Positions 30,541 to 41,088 of a stretch of 64,000 nucleotides of DNA are shown here, one piece after another. The DNA lies in contig JAYKYS010000014.1 in NCBI GenBank assembly GCA_036924285.1, positions 7,316,001-7,380,000 of the forward strand. Reading direction: 5' to 3'. This stretch comes from Asterella californica (Eukaryota > Streptophyta > Marchantiopsida > Marchantiales > Aytoniaceae). Every line of letters begins with the position of its first letter. The first letter of the stretch is position 1. A model generated the notes under the pieces. It was not told where the DNA came from. It made no database searches and saw nothing but the letters and a program-made list of their open reading frames with translations. The position numbers and the translations under genes are program-made.

Positions 30541-31456
30541 TGTAACGACCTATGTTACACATAGGAAGTTTATCTATTAGTAAGGTGTTTAGTTCTAACT
30601 AAGTGTTGAGAATGTTTATTTGCTGCCAAAGTACTTTTAGGAGATATCAAGTTAGTCATGACTAGCTAAAAGTTAGTTATGGTTAAACTTAGCTGTACTT
30701 TTGGCAGAATTCAGATATTTGCTAAAGAGTGAGCACTACTATCTTGTCATCTTGTCTAAAAGGTAGAAAGGGGGTGGAAAGTATCCCTTATCTCCTTTTT
30801 GACTTGATATTAGTGGTTGGATTAAAGTTGTGGACTTTGTGGGCATTAAAAACAAGAAGAGATTCCACATGTTTCCTTTTTAGTGGGTCCTAGTGTAGAG
30901 GGGGGGTGGAAATTCGAGATTCCTTGAGAATATTCTAGAATCCTTCTAGAAGTTGTTGACTTTGAAGGAATAAGCCCATGTGAAAAGGTAAAAAGCCCAT
31001 GTGATCAATGCTTTTACCTTAAGTAATATCTTAGTAAAACCCGGTAAAAGTAGTTACGGCTGAGTTACCGGAGGGTACCAAAGTAAAAACCTAGAATGTA
31101 TAAATAGAGGAGTAGAGAAGAGCTCCTCATCCTTGTTTTCACATCGTCGTAATGACAACTTGAGTAATATAGAGAGTGTGGGATATTTTTAGCATGTGAG
31201 AACTTGAGAGACGTCGTTAGAATGGAGGATTTTAGTGGATGAGATTATGGAGATTTTAGTTGATAAGTTTGTGGGTGTATGAATGAGAGTGAACTTAGCA
31301 TTTTTCCCTTCAAGATTCATGGTGTGCTTCCATCAAAGCCATCAGAGGTGACCCCTGAGTGAGAGACAGGCCCGACAGTTGCAGATTCGTGGATGACGAT
31401 CGTGGAGGTTGAGAGATCGGGGGGTAGTTGATCGTTAGGACCGCGGAGGGTTTACA
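30541..31456 (+). repeat. C LTR 3
   Basis: 916 bp. It differs from LTR 1 and 2 by a C-to-T near 30935 (ATTCTAGAAT instead of ATTCCAGAAT), a 2-base AG insertion near 31174 (TATAGAGAGTG) and one extra T near 31190. It ends TTTACA, followed by GAAC. Confidence 0.95.
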
Positions 31457-32300
31457 GAACACATATTTTGGAAGAGGAGGAATGAGGAGTTCACTTCCAA
31501 CACTTACTGGTGTGAACACTACAGCGATGACTGCGGGTTTTGCAGAAACTGATGTATATACTGGGAGAGTTGAGGTGCGCTCTAATCCAACTATGGTTGA
31601 GTAGGCTACTGAGGTTCTAGTTGAAATGATGAAGAGAGGTGCAGAAAGCATTATGAGAGTTACAGGATGGAGAGACCCAGTAGATGCAACTTCGATTCGA
31701 GCATTTTTAGAAGTGAGTAGTGAACAAGATGCCATGGTGGAAGACAAAAGACGACGAGATGCTTCTGACCTAGATGCAGAGGTACCAGACGACAGTGATC
31801 GTCGAGGTACGAGGAGGAGAGCAACGGAACCATCACCATCTGTACCAACTGGTAGGTTTCCTGCTGCAAAAGATATACCCTCTATCTCTACAGCTCCACC
31901 ACCTAGAGTAGATCCTATAGAAGGTGTACAAGATTTGCCAGAGGAGGCTACTGCTACAGATAGAGTACGGAGAGAAGAGGTTTACAACACAGGAAAAGAG
32001 AAAAGCTCCAGCTTACTAGTTAGCTGTAGACATCGAAACAACAACAGACTTGTGTGCTGTTCTGGAGCAACGCATTTTGGATGCTAGAGTTGAGTTTACT
32101 CTTCGTGAGATATTAGATATCACCAAGAGAGAGTTTCATGAGTTTATAATTGACATCATGAAGAGAAAGAGACAAGTGTTAGCTGAACAAGTAGGTAGTC
32201 AGATGGTTGGAACAGTAGATGCTATTGGTATGATGGGTTCAGAGATGATAAGTATGAAGCATGGGTTGCTTGTCTGCTGTAATTGAGAATGAAGATGAAG
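31457..32300 (+). pseudogene. B2 gag, right of the C insertion
   Basis: The first four bases are the second GAAC of the C target duplication. From 31461 the sequence continues B2 gag in register with A1. The stretch 31626-32087 matches A1 gag around RVTGWRDPVDA, STAPPP and the RRR-rich segment; 32050-32286 matches the DARIEFSLRE, KREFHELIIDIIKRKRQV region. One or more frame changes and stops separate the blocks. Not functional. Confidence 0.88.
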
Positions 32301-32860
32301 ACTTTGAGGAGGATAAGTCAAGCATAAACAGTGATTTCAAACAGAATCACTGGGCACGAGCGACAATAGAGACGCAAGTTCGACTTGGAGGATTTTCTGA
32401 ACCGGTACTTGCACTTGTGGATCACGGGTCGGAGATCAACATCATTCTCAAGGAGATGTATGAGAAGGAGCAATGGCCGATAGAGAGGAACCATGGTTGG
32501 ATACTCCGTGCTGCTAACAATCAAAAGGGTGAGTTGTATGGAGCTTGTCCAAATATACGTGTAAGGATTGGAGATGTAGAGGTTGATCAACATTTCTTTG
32601 TATAATCGTCTGCCTCTTATCTTGTCATACTAGGCCAACCATACATCACTGCTGTTCGAATGGAGACAAAGGTGATGAACAATGAATCTCATTATGTCAG
32701 AGTTCGGAGTCTTGATGACAAGTAGTCAGTACAGTTTTTGACTGTTTGTTTGTTTGTTTGTACATGAGCGGAATCGACAAACCCTTAGAGTTTCTCAGAC
32801 GAGGAGATGTAAGGGTTTTTGTAGTCCACTCTTGTAGAGCGGGAAGACAGGGGTGTAGAA
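32261..32860 (+). pseudogene. B2 protease
   Basis: Protease domain with LALVDHGSEINII, the same D-H-G-S motif as A1. Open at 32261-32605, then TAA where A1 has a glutamine codon (VQSS). The remainder (GQPYITAVRMETKVM-like) is readable to about 32740. The shared DHGS in A1 and B2 shows it is a family trait, not a mutation of one copy. Confidence 0.85.
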
Positions 32861-34120
32861 CCTACTGTTGAGATCTCGTTAGAGTTGGTACACATGATAG
32901 AAAGGTCGAAAGCGAGACATGTATAAGGACTCAGAGACATGTATAGTGTACAGAGTTGGCAGTCTAGATTGCTGATGTTTGAAGGTAATGGGTGGAGTCT
33001 GTTTACAAGAGTTGAAGACATGGAAGAAAATACAAAAAGATGGATGGTGAAATAGATATCAGAGCTGTGGCGTGCATGGGTTCTACCTGAAGATGATGTG
33101 ATTTCTGGCTTGTTTGAAGAGTTTGTGTCTGTATAGTCAGTTGCTAGTGGGTTGGACGGAAGTGAAAGATAGTATGATGGTGAATCATTCTCGACACATA
33201 TATGAAGAGATTGTCACGTATGTGCAATTCTTTCCTCATCCGATGCCGAATAGTGCGAGAAGAGAAGCGGTTTGTTGATGTGCACTTCCTCATGAGGTAG
33301 AAGTCCATGCCAAGTACAAATCTGTACTGAAGAAAGTGAACCGATAGCAACTCAACTACCTGCTAACTCACAACAACAAGTACAGTTAGTAGGCACTGAG
33401 CTCATATTGCGTGATCGTAGACGAGTAAGGCATCAGTTTACTGAGAGACGTTGAAAGAGCTCCAGATAAGAGGGGGTGATTTCTTGATTGAGGTTGAGAA
33501 GACAATATTTGAGCAGATGATAATGGATCATGGTAAAGCATTTTCTTTTTCAGCAGAGGAGATAGGTTGTGTGGACCCAAAGTTTATAACGCCTATGGTT
33601 ATATTCACAATCTCTCATGTGTCTTGGGATCTGAAACCGATTCCGGTTCCTCGTGTCTTCTTGTCTAAACTCATTGAGTTCCTGGAAGAGAAAGTACAAA
33701 TGGGGATACTTGAGCCGTCTATGGGATCATATTCTAGTAGGTGGTTCATTGTACCCAAGAAGTCAGGAGCCTTGCGTTTTATTCAAGTCTACAACATGCG
33801 AATAACGTGACCATTCGTAATGTTGGGACGGGTCTTGTGATTGATGAAGTAGTAGAAGCATTTGCAGAGAGAGCTATCTATTCCATTGGAGATTTATATT
33901 CTGCTTATGATCAGTTTCAATTGGCTGTAGAAAGTAGAGATCTGACTACTATGTGTACATCTTTGGGATTGATGCGGATGTGTACTCTTCCTCAAGGAGC
34001 GACAAACTCGATGGCTCATATGCAAAATGTGATGCAAAAGATACTACGAGAATTTGTGCCTGATGTTATCATTCCATTTCTAGAAATATTCTTATAAAAG
34101 GTTGCGCGGTTGAAGACAAG
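32861..34120 (+). pseudogene. B2 connector and reverse transcriptase
   Basis: The connector (about 32861-33450) is badly broken. RT reads at 33451-33810 (SWDLKPIPVPR, IVPKKSGALRFIQ) and 33741-34097 (SAYDQFQLAVES, LPQGATNS). At the catalytic box the A1 reading FLDDIP becomes FLEIFL here, because bases are deleted within the GATGAT codons. The catalytic aspartates are lost and the frame shifts. Confidence 0.88.
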
Positions 34121-35289
34121 GATGAAGCAGTACTTGCGAATGGATGTAGGAGGTTTGTTGCAGACCATATCAGAGACGTAGAACGTATCTTGACTCGCTT
34201 GGAGGAGGTACATCTCATCCTGTCAGGAGCTAAGTCCAAGTTTGGTGTATCTGAGATTTTAATGGTTGGTCATCTGTGTGGTGCTTTTGGAAGACGACCA
34301 AATCTAGAGAAGGTTGACGCTATAGCTAGGATGGCGGACTGTAAAAATATCACAGAGGTTCAACGCTTTCTAGGAGCTTGTGTATTTTATCGTCTATCCA
34401 TTCCTCACTATGCTCATGTTGCGGAGCCTTTGTATGCATTACTGAGAAAGGGTAAGAGGTTTGTATGGACTTCTGTCCATCGAGAAGTTAAATGAATAGG
34501 CTGAAGGAGGCTATGAAGTCTCCACATGTATTGAAGAGAGTAGACTACGGGTGTGAAAGACCTATCATTGTCACAATATATACTAGTCCAAAGACGATTG
34601 GCTGGACGATAGATCAAGATGATGCTAGTGGTATGCGGTTTACCTCTAGGTTTGGAGCTAGGATCTTAACAGATATGCAAAGAGATTATCCTCAGGTGAA
34701 GCGTGAGTTGTGGGAAGTGGTGACAGTAATGAAGACAGACCGTGAGTTTTTGATTGGGCATGTAGTCTTAGAGGCGGATTGTCTACCTCTAGTAGGCATG
34801 ATATCCAACTGTAACACGGCAGACATAGCGATGTTGCGTTAGATTGTCTATATTAGGAGCTTGAATCCAGAGCTGAAGCATATAAAAGAGAAGGAGAATG
34901 CGGTTGCAGATATGTTGTCAAGGGCTTGTTTTGTAGACGAGAATGTCATGTTTTCAGAAGCTGAGGAAGAAAAGAGAAATGATGCTCGATATCAGGTTGA
35001 TCGACGGGTTACAGACTTGGAGCCGTTGATGTTTAGAGAAGAGCTTTACACAGATAGACTTCGTGACCTAGGGTATTATCTGAGTTCGTTAGAGAGGCAA
35101 GAGAGATGGAGCAAAGTAGAGTTCAAAGAGATAAGGAAACAAGCATATTTTCTACGTGATGGGTATTTTTGGAGACGGACACGGAGGAGAGACGGGATGT
35201 TCATACGAGTAGTGGATGATCTGCAGACTAAGCATCAACTAATGAAGGAGTTCCTTGATACCTTGTGGGTCAGACATCGAGGGATTTGA
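34121..35289 (+). pseudogene. B2 RNase H and start of integrase
   Basis: Open pieces at 34190-34495, 34492-34842 and 34861-35289. They carry an RNase H with YTSPKTIGW (the catalytic Asp of A1 VDTS is gone), EADCLPLVG and AVADMLSRACF, then an integrase finger start TLWVRHRG. Stops lie between pieces, including TAG 34841-34843 in place of a tryptophan codon (MLRW in A1). Confidence 0.85.
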
Positions 35290-36347
35290 GCTACTTATGT
35301 CAAGTTGAAGGAAAGGTATTGGTGAAAAGGTCTGTATCGAGACGTGAAGGACTATGTCAGTTCTTGTTTACATTGCCAATGTTACTTGAAGATGCGATAT
35401 AAGGATGGTCTTGTGCCCACCTATCCACCTTGCATTCACTTCCAATGAGTTTTGGACTTAGTGATGATGCCTCCGGAGCTATGGGATATGTGGTATTTGA
35501 TTTTGGCTCGTGAGGATCTCTCCAACTTTGTAGAAGGACGAGCTTTGAGGACGAAGACCACGGAAGGGATATGTAAGTTTGTTCTTGAGGATATTATCTA
35601 TAAATATGGATGTATAAGGAGATTGCGTGCAGACAGAGGAGAGTTGCGTGGTAAAGAAGTGAAGGAGTTCTTTGCTCGGTATGGTGTGAAGCTCAAGCTT
35701 ACTACTACGATGAATCCAGAGGGGATTGGCAAGAGCGAACGTGGACATCCATCGATTGTTCAAGCTTTGGTGAAGGCATGTGACGGTAGACATAGAGAGT
35801 GGTCTAGGTTACTCCCTTTTGCTTTATGGACTGATAGAATAACTCATTGTTCTATATGAGGTACATGCATGTTGAATTAATGTTAGGACAAAAAGTGATG
35901 ATGTCAGCAGAAGAAGACTTTCCTACCTGGGCTATCTTGCCATAAGAAGACAATATAGATCGTGTACAACTTCTCTCACTACGGATCAGACAGTTAGAAT
36001 GTAGAGAAGAGGATCTTGCAGAAGCGCAACGAAGGTGGAAGACAGCTCGACTTGGGAACAAGGAGAGGTTTGATAAGATCCACACGCTTCGACCAAAACT
36101 GATGCAAGTTGAGGATTGGGTGTTGATGTACGATAGTACATTGGAGAACCAACACTCTACAATTCAAAAATTTTCGAGGAGATGGTTTAGCCCATACCTT
36201 TTCTCAGATGTACAACAAAATGTTACCTATTCTTTGCAAGAGCTAGATGGTACGCCTTTAAGGCTTCTTGTTGCTAGAAAAAGAGTAAAGTTGTTCAGAA
36301 AGAGAGAGGAGACATTGGAGCTAGCTGAGTTCTTAAGTTCAGAGTAA
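35290..36347 (+). pseudogene. B2 integrase
   Basis: The catalytic domain is open at 35452-35859 with MDLVMMPPELW, RADRGELRG and GKSERGHPS, so D, D and E all survive. A frame break follows, then the tail at about 35900-36347 with RRWFSPYLFSDV, a mutated GPY/F motif. In-frame stops elsewhere (for example 35287-35289) inactivate it. Confidence 0.85.
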
Positions 36348-36450
36348 ACAGCAAGTACAGATGAAGACCTTTCTAAGACAGTTGAGGAGAGTGAAGACGA
36401 CTTGGAGAATCACGAGAATCAGTGACGGATACATACCAGAGGATGTGCAG

Positions 36451-36466
36451 GTTTGGAGGGGGTGAA
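36451..36466 (+). promoter_or_regulatory. B2 polypurine tract
   Basis: GTTTGGAGGGGGTGAA directly precedes the LTR, as in A1. This proves that the LTR at 36467 belongs to B2. Confidence 0.8.
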
Positions 36467-36962
36467 TGTCGTGTTGCACGTGGGTCCATACAGTGAAGAC
36501 TAGTAACAGAAGGATTTTCTTTTCATTGTGTACGTAGTTGTGAAGGAAGCTGCCCTGTAGCTTATCAAGCTGGACAGGAGCTAAGCTGGAGCTATGCTTG
36601 ACAAGCTACCCCTTAGCTTGAGATGAAATATCATCCTGAAGGAGGTGAAAAGTTTCAGAATGCAGAGCTCGTCGAGAAGAGCGACTTCATACTTTCGGTT
36701 TCGAGAAAAAGCGTTATAGGCGATAGTTAGTACAAGTCTTAAGCTATGACAAATGCGAAAGAGGGAAATCTGTCGATTCTAGCTCATGACTCGGACTTAT
36801 GATCTGACAGCGTGAGTGTGTAGTGTTCGTGAGTACTATAGTTTTGACTCCTCATTCACTAGAAACAGAGCTGTACAGAGAAGTTAGTGCAAGAAAAGCT
36901 AATAAAGATTGTATAGAAAATTTTTCTTAAGAATATGTACCAACTTTATTTCTCTTTTGAAC

Positions 36963-37045
36963 GGAAACATAGGCCATCCCATTGATAAGGCGCCCGCCTA
37001 GGAGAAAAGTGGTCTCAGGATCAACTCCTCGTGGCCTGTGTTTCC
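36963..37045 (+). other. tRNA-like stem in the B LTR
   Basis: GGAAACATAGGCCAT pairs with GTGGCCTGTGTTTCC (13 Watson-Crick and 2 G:T pairs) around a core containing GGATCAACTCC, close to a Pol III B box, and GGCGCCCGCCTAGG. The inverted LTR keeps the stem (GAAAACACAGGCCA with TGGTCTGTGTTTTC, about 40510-40600). May be a captured tRNA-derived sequence or an RNA structural element. Confidence 0.45.
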
Positions 37046-37073
37046 TATTCCGGCATGTTGACCTCCAGGAAAG

Positions 37074-37335
37074 GAGTCTATGTTGGATATGCATTCACGT
37101 CTTGCATATCTAGAGACGGGAGACTAGTATCTCCCTTAATCGTGAGCTTCTTGGCCTAAGCCTCCACATGCCACCTTGAATATATCATGGGAGATACTTG
37201 AAATGAGTCTATGTTGGATATGTAGTCACGTCCTGCATATCTATGAGCGAGAGACCAGTATCTCCATTAATCGTGGGCTTCTGATCCAAGCGTCCACATG
37301 CCATCTTGAATGTATCATGAGAGATACCTGGTGCG
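37074..37335 (+). repeat. 131-bp tandem duplication in the B2 LTR
   Basis: Two diverged copies, each starting GAGTCTATGTTGGATATG, at 37074 and 37205. The other B LTR in the window (39810-41088) has only one. Confidence 0.8.
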
Positions 37336-37897
37336 CATATGAGGGGTTGTAAGTCTTGTCGGACGGCCCCATAAGTGTTAAGACTTCGGTCTATATTGGA
37401 TGGCTTGTGGTATATTCAGGATGGCTTCAAGATGACATCGAGAGTCAAGAAACTTTCATTTTAATTTAAGTAAGGGCTCAACTTAGTTAGGGGGCTGCTT
37501 TGTTAAGTAGTTGTACATATAAGGACAGCAGGGGCCTAGCTTAGCAAAGGGGCAGCTTAGAAAGGGGCTTATCTTTTAGATAAATCGACTTGCGGCAGTT
37601 TTCGACAAAGACTTTACAGAGAATTGAGCGGGGAGAGAGGAGATGCGCGCAGAAGAGAAAGAGGAGATTTTTCAGAATTGAAGACTTTGATGGTGGAGTC
37701 GATACGAAAATAAAGATTATTGAGTCTTGAAAGACCTATGTGCGTGTATCTGAGTGTTTGATTTGTATTTGGTGGACGCAAGAACCAGAATTTTGAATTT
37801 CTCATCACCTGCAACAATCTGTTTTCTCTTTGATTGTTCCCCTGATCAATCACAGTCAGGAGGTCCGTCCTCCCCAAGAAAGACTCTCGCCATGACA

Positions 37898-38330
37898 ACG
37901 TCTTCAGGTAGAAGATCTTCATCAATATCTATGATATGTTTTGACTTCAAAAATTCAGCTAGCTCAACAAATTCTCTTCTTCTCCCAAACAACTTGATGC
38001 GCTTATCGGCAACAAGAAGTCTCAAAGGTGTATCATCAAGCTTCTACAAAGAATAAGTAGCATTCTCATGCACATCTGAGACAACATATGGACCAAACCA
38101 CCTCTTAGAAAAAATTCAAACTGTAGAGTGTTAGTTTTCTAGAGTACTATCATATACCTAAATCCAATCTCGAGAGTGTATGAGTTTTGATCGGAGTCTG
38201 TGGGTCTTGTCAAACCGATCTTTATTCTTGAGACGAGCCTCTTTCATCTTCTGTTGTGCCTCTGTAAGATTTTAGTTAGAGTATGAAAAAATTTGAATGA
38301 CAGACGAAGATGGCTGCTTTAGCTAACACA
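37898..38330 (-). pseudogene. Element X: integrase tail, inverted part
   Basis: On the minus strand this reads as the C-terminal integrase of family B: an EAQQKMKEARLKNKDRFDKT-like segment, RRWFGPYVVSDV (GPY/F) and a run matching the B2 segment LFRKREETLELAEFL. Its sense end GAAGACGT stops at 37898 against the B2 LTR. The continuation of this tail, TGAAGAGGAC..., is found in plus orientation at 41093. The two halves of one gene tail are therefore in opposite orientation. Confidence 0.8.
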
Positions 38331-38880
38331 AGTTTCTGCAACCTATACATATCCTTGGATCATAGCAAGCTTTAAACTTGAGTCGAGCGGGTACAAGATC
38401 ACTCGGGCTAGAAGAGTAGATAGTGAAACATTTGAGTGAAAACATCTAGATCTAGAGCCAACCTTGTCAACCCACATATCTCTACACAGCCATATACCCA
38501 GTGTATTCCTAGACAAAAAAACACGTTATATGATACCGCCTGATCTAAGATCCGCCTTCTTTGGTATACGAATTTGACTACCATGAACTCAACAAGACTC
38601 CAAATAAGCCATTTGGAGTTCTCCTCGTAAAACCATACAAGAAATTTCACCACAAGAAGCAAAAATCTGACATAAATCAAGGCTCAAACTCGCTCACCAC
38701 ACCCAATCCAACAATATAATCCACATATGATGCGTAGATGAAGACTCCTTGATTGTGTCGACATCAAGAACGAAGAGCTTGGCTTACCAATCACCAAGAG
38801 CAGTCCAATTTCAGTCATAGACGAACGAAAAATTGACATAAGCGTCTCCATGTGAGTCAATTTTTGATAGCTGAGTCCAA
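38331..38880 (-). other. Element X: unassigned middle segment
   Basis: About 550 bp between the X gag and the X integrase tail, replacing protease, RT and RNase H. On the minus strand an open stretch of 90 codons (38408-38680) and one of 70 (38684-38896) occur, with no recognisable motif. Probably an unrelated insertion or filler in a deleted element. Confidence 0.4.
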
Positions 38881-39809
38881 TCCTCACCTCTCTCAAATCA
38901 CCTGATGAAACTTTGTATTGTCTTCACTTTCTTGAAGAACTCTGTGTTTTGATATCGATGGATCCAAAGACAACAAGTTTGAGCTCCGAAACGGTCTGAA
39001 CAGTCTAACTCTCCTTCGCAAAACCCCCCCTTCAGCTCCACGATCAGCTAACATGAAACAAAGTCTGTCTGCTGTAAACTCATCCAGAGCCCCTAAAAGC
39101 AACTCCGTTGAAGACGGAGTTGTTTTTAGGGGCTCTGGATGAGTTTACAGCAGCGTCAACCTCTCTAGTCTAGAAAGCTGAGAGTACCTCTTCTCAAACT
39201 CACGGATCACCTCATTCAATCCTATGGTACATCCAGGCTAACGCTCTATCCAATCCATGAGGGTCCTTCTAGTGACTCTTTCAGAATCCTCTTCTAGAAA
39301 CTCTTCTCTCAGTGCACGTTCAAATAGCGTCCACTCATCTAGATGTCTTCTCTATAAATTTCTCACTTTTTCTCTCAGTTCAAGGACAACAGTCAACTCA
39401 AAGCTCCAAATTATCTCAACTTCAGATGCCCTGACAAGCTCCATCTCACCCACATACTCCCGCAGGTACCTAATAACGTCTCTTTCATCAAATCACCCAC
39501 ATCGACCAACGATTGCTTGTAACGCCTTTGTGGATTTCTGCTCAGCTCCTCCAATTGCAGGTTGCTGTTGAATTAGGGCAGCCAACGCTTGAAGAATTTG
39601 AAATGTGTCTATAGCAGACTGTGCTATTGCTGTTGAGACTACCGTAGGTCTCCTTGAGAGCCAATTCCATCTTGATCAGGAGTCCCTTGAACAAGAGCAC
39701 CTTGAGCAGCACCCACACCTTGTACGACAACATTGTGATCCATCTTATCACTCAATCCAGTCAATTCTCCAAATCAATCATCCCAATAGCTCTCACTGGA
39801 AGCAACAAA
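38881..39809 (-). pseudogene. Element X: gag
   Basis: The minus strand starts with a PBS-like TTGCTTCCAGTGAGAGC next to the LTR at 39809 (A1: GTGCTTCCACTGAGAGC). A decayed gag follows: near 38980-39100 the reading ALDEFTADRLCFMLADRGAEGG corresponds to A1 ATDDATADRLCFMLANRSAEGK. The coding strand contains a 40-bp foldback (39069-39153) that interrupts gag. Confidence 0.8.
39069..39153. repeat. 40-bp foldback hairpin inside X gag
   Basis: Arms 39069-39108 and 39114-39153 are inverted copies of each other with one mismatch and a 5-base loop TGAAG. The left arm is ordinary gag sequence (minus-strand ELLLGALDEFTA); the right arm is the same gag piece in opposite orientation. Confidence 0.92.
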
Positions 39810-41088
39810 TGTCACGAGGAGAGTTTTTCTTGGGGAGGACGGACCTCCTTACTGTGATTGATCAGGAGAACGATCAACGAGAAAAGAGATTGTTGCAGAT
39901 GATGAGAAACTCAAAATTCTGGTTCTTGCGCAATCAGATACACACACATAGACCTTTCAAACTCAATAATCTTTATTTCCGTATCGACTCCACCACCAAA
40001 GTCTTCAATTCTCGAAAATCTCCTCTCTCTCCTCTGTGCGTGTCTCCTCTCTCCTCGTTCAGTTCTTTGTAAAATCCTCATCGAAAACTACCGCAAGTCG
40101 ATTTACCTAAAAGTTAAGCCTCTTTCTAAGCTACCCCCTTGCTAAGCTAGACCCCTGCTGTCCGTATACGTACAACTACTTATCAAAGCAGCCCCCTAGC
40201 TAAGCTGGACTCCTACTTAAATTAAATGAAAGTTTCCCGACTCTCGATGCCATCTTGATGCCACCCTAGATATACCACAAGCCATCCAATGTAGACCAAA
40301 GCCCTAACACTTATGGGGTCGCTTCACAGGGCTTACAACCCCCTCCATATGCGCATCAGGTATCTGTCATGATATATTCAAAGTGACATGCGGAGACTTA
40401 GGTCAAGAAGTCCATGATTAAGAGAGATACTGATCTCCCGTCCCTAGATATGCAGGACCTGGTTGCACCAACATAGACTCCTTTCCAAGAGGCCAACATG
40501 CCGAAATAGAAAACACAGGCCAGGGGGAATTGATCCTAAGATCACTTTTCTCCTAGGCGGACGCCCTCTCACTGGGATGGTCTGTGTTTTCATTCAAAAG
40601 AGAAATAAAGTTGGTACATATCCTTAAGAAGACTTTTCTATACAATCTTTACTAGCTTTTCGTGCACTAACTTCTCTGTACAGCTCCGTTTCTAGTGAAT
40701 GAGGAGTCAAAACTATAGTATGCACGAACACCTACACACTCACGCTGTCAGATCATGAGTCCGAGTCACGAGCTAGAATGACAGATTTCTCTCTTTCGCA
40801 TTTTTCACAGCTTAAGACTTGTACTAACTATTGCCTATAACGCTTTTTCTCGAAACCGAAAATATGAAGTCGCTCTTCTCGACGAGCTCTGCATTCTGAA
40901 ACTTTTCGTCTCCTTCAGGGTGATATTTCATCCAAAGCTTAAGGGGCAGCTTGTCAAGCATAGGGGCAGCTTAGCTCCTGCCCAGCTTGATAAGCTATAA
41001 GGTAATTTCTTTCACAACTACGTACACAATGAAAAGAAAATCTTTTTGTTACTGGTCTTCACTGTACAGACTCACGTGCAACATGACA
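39810..41088 (-). repeat. B-family LTR, minus orientation
   Basis: 1279 bp. On the minus strand it begins TGTCATGTTG and ends CTCGTGACA. It forms a large inverted repeat with 36467-37897, 1.9 kb apart. Its outer flank 41089 starts ATGT, and the flank of the other LTR is ACGT (37898-37901). These can be read as the two copies of a 4-bp target duplication separated by a later inversion. Confidence 0.88.

Larger units (their letters stand above)
14849..31456 (+). mobile_element. C: tandem Ty3/gypsy array, LTR-internal-LTR-internal-LTR
   Basis: Three LTRs (913, 913 and 916 bp) and two internal regions repeat at an exact offset of 7846. The whole is flanked by a 4-bp duplication GAAC (14845-14848 and 31457-31460). 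LTR ends are TGTAA and TTACA, a perfect inverted repeat. Without the array and one GAAC, the B2 gag is continuous and aligns with A1 gag, so this is one insertion site, not two. All encoded proteins of the two units are identical, and I saw no differing base in the parts I compared. Unequal recombination between the LTRs of one element is the simplest origin. Assembly duplication is the alternative. Confidence 0.95.
36467..37897 (+). repeat. B-family LTR, plus orientation (B2 3' LTR)
   Basis: 1431 bp from TGTCGTGTTG to CATGACA. Homologous to the inverted LTR at 39810-41088. The extra length is mostly a 131-bp internal duplication (37074-37204 and 37205-37335). It contains a 15-bp stem around a tRNA-like core (36963-37045). 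Next to it on the right is an integrase tail in minus orientation, not flanking host DNA. Confidence 0.9.
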
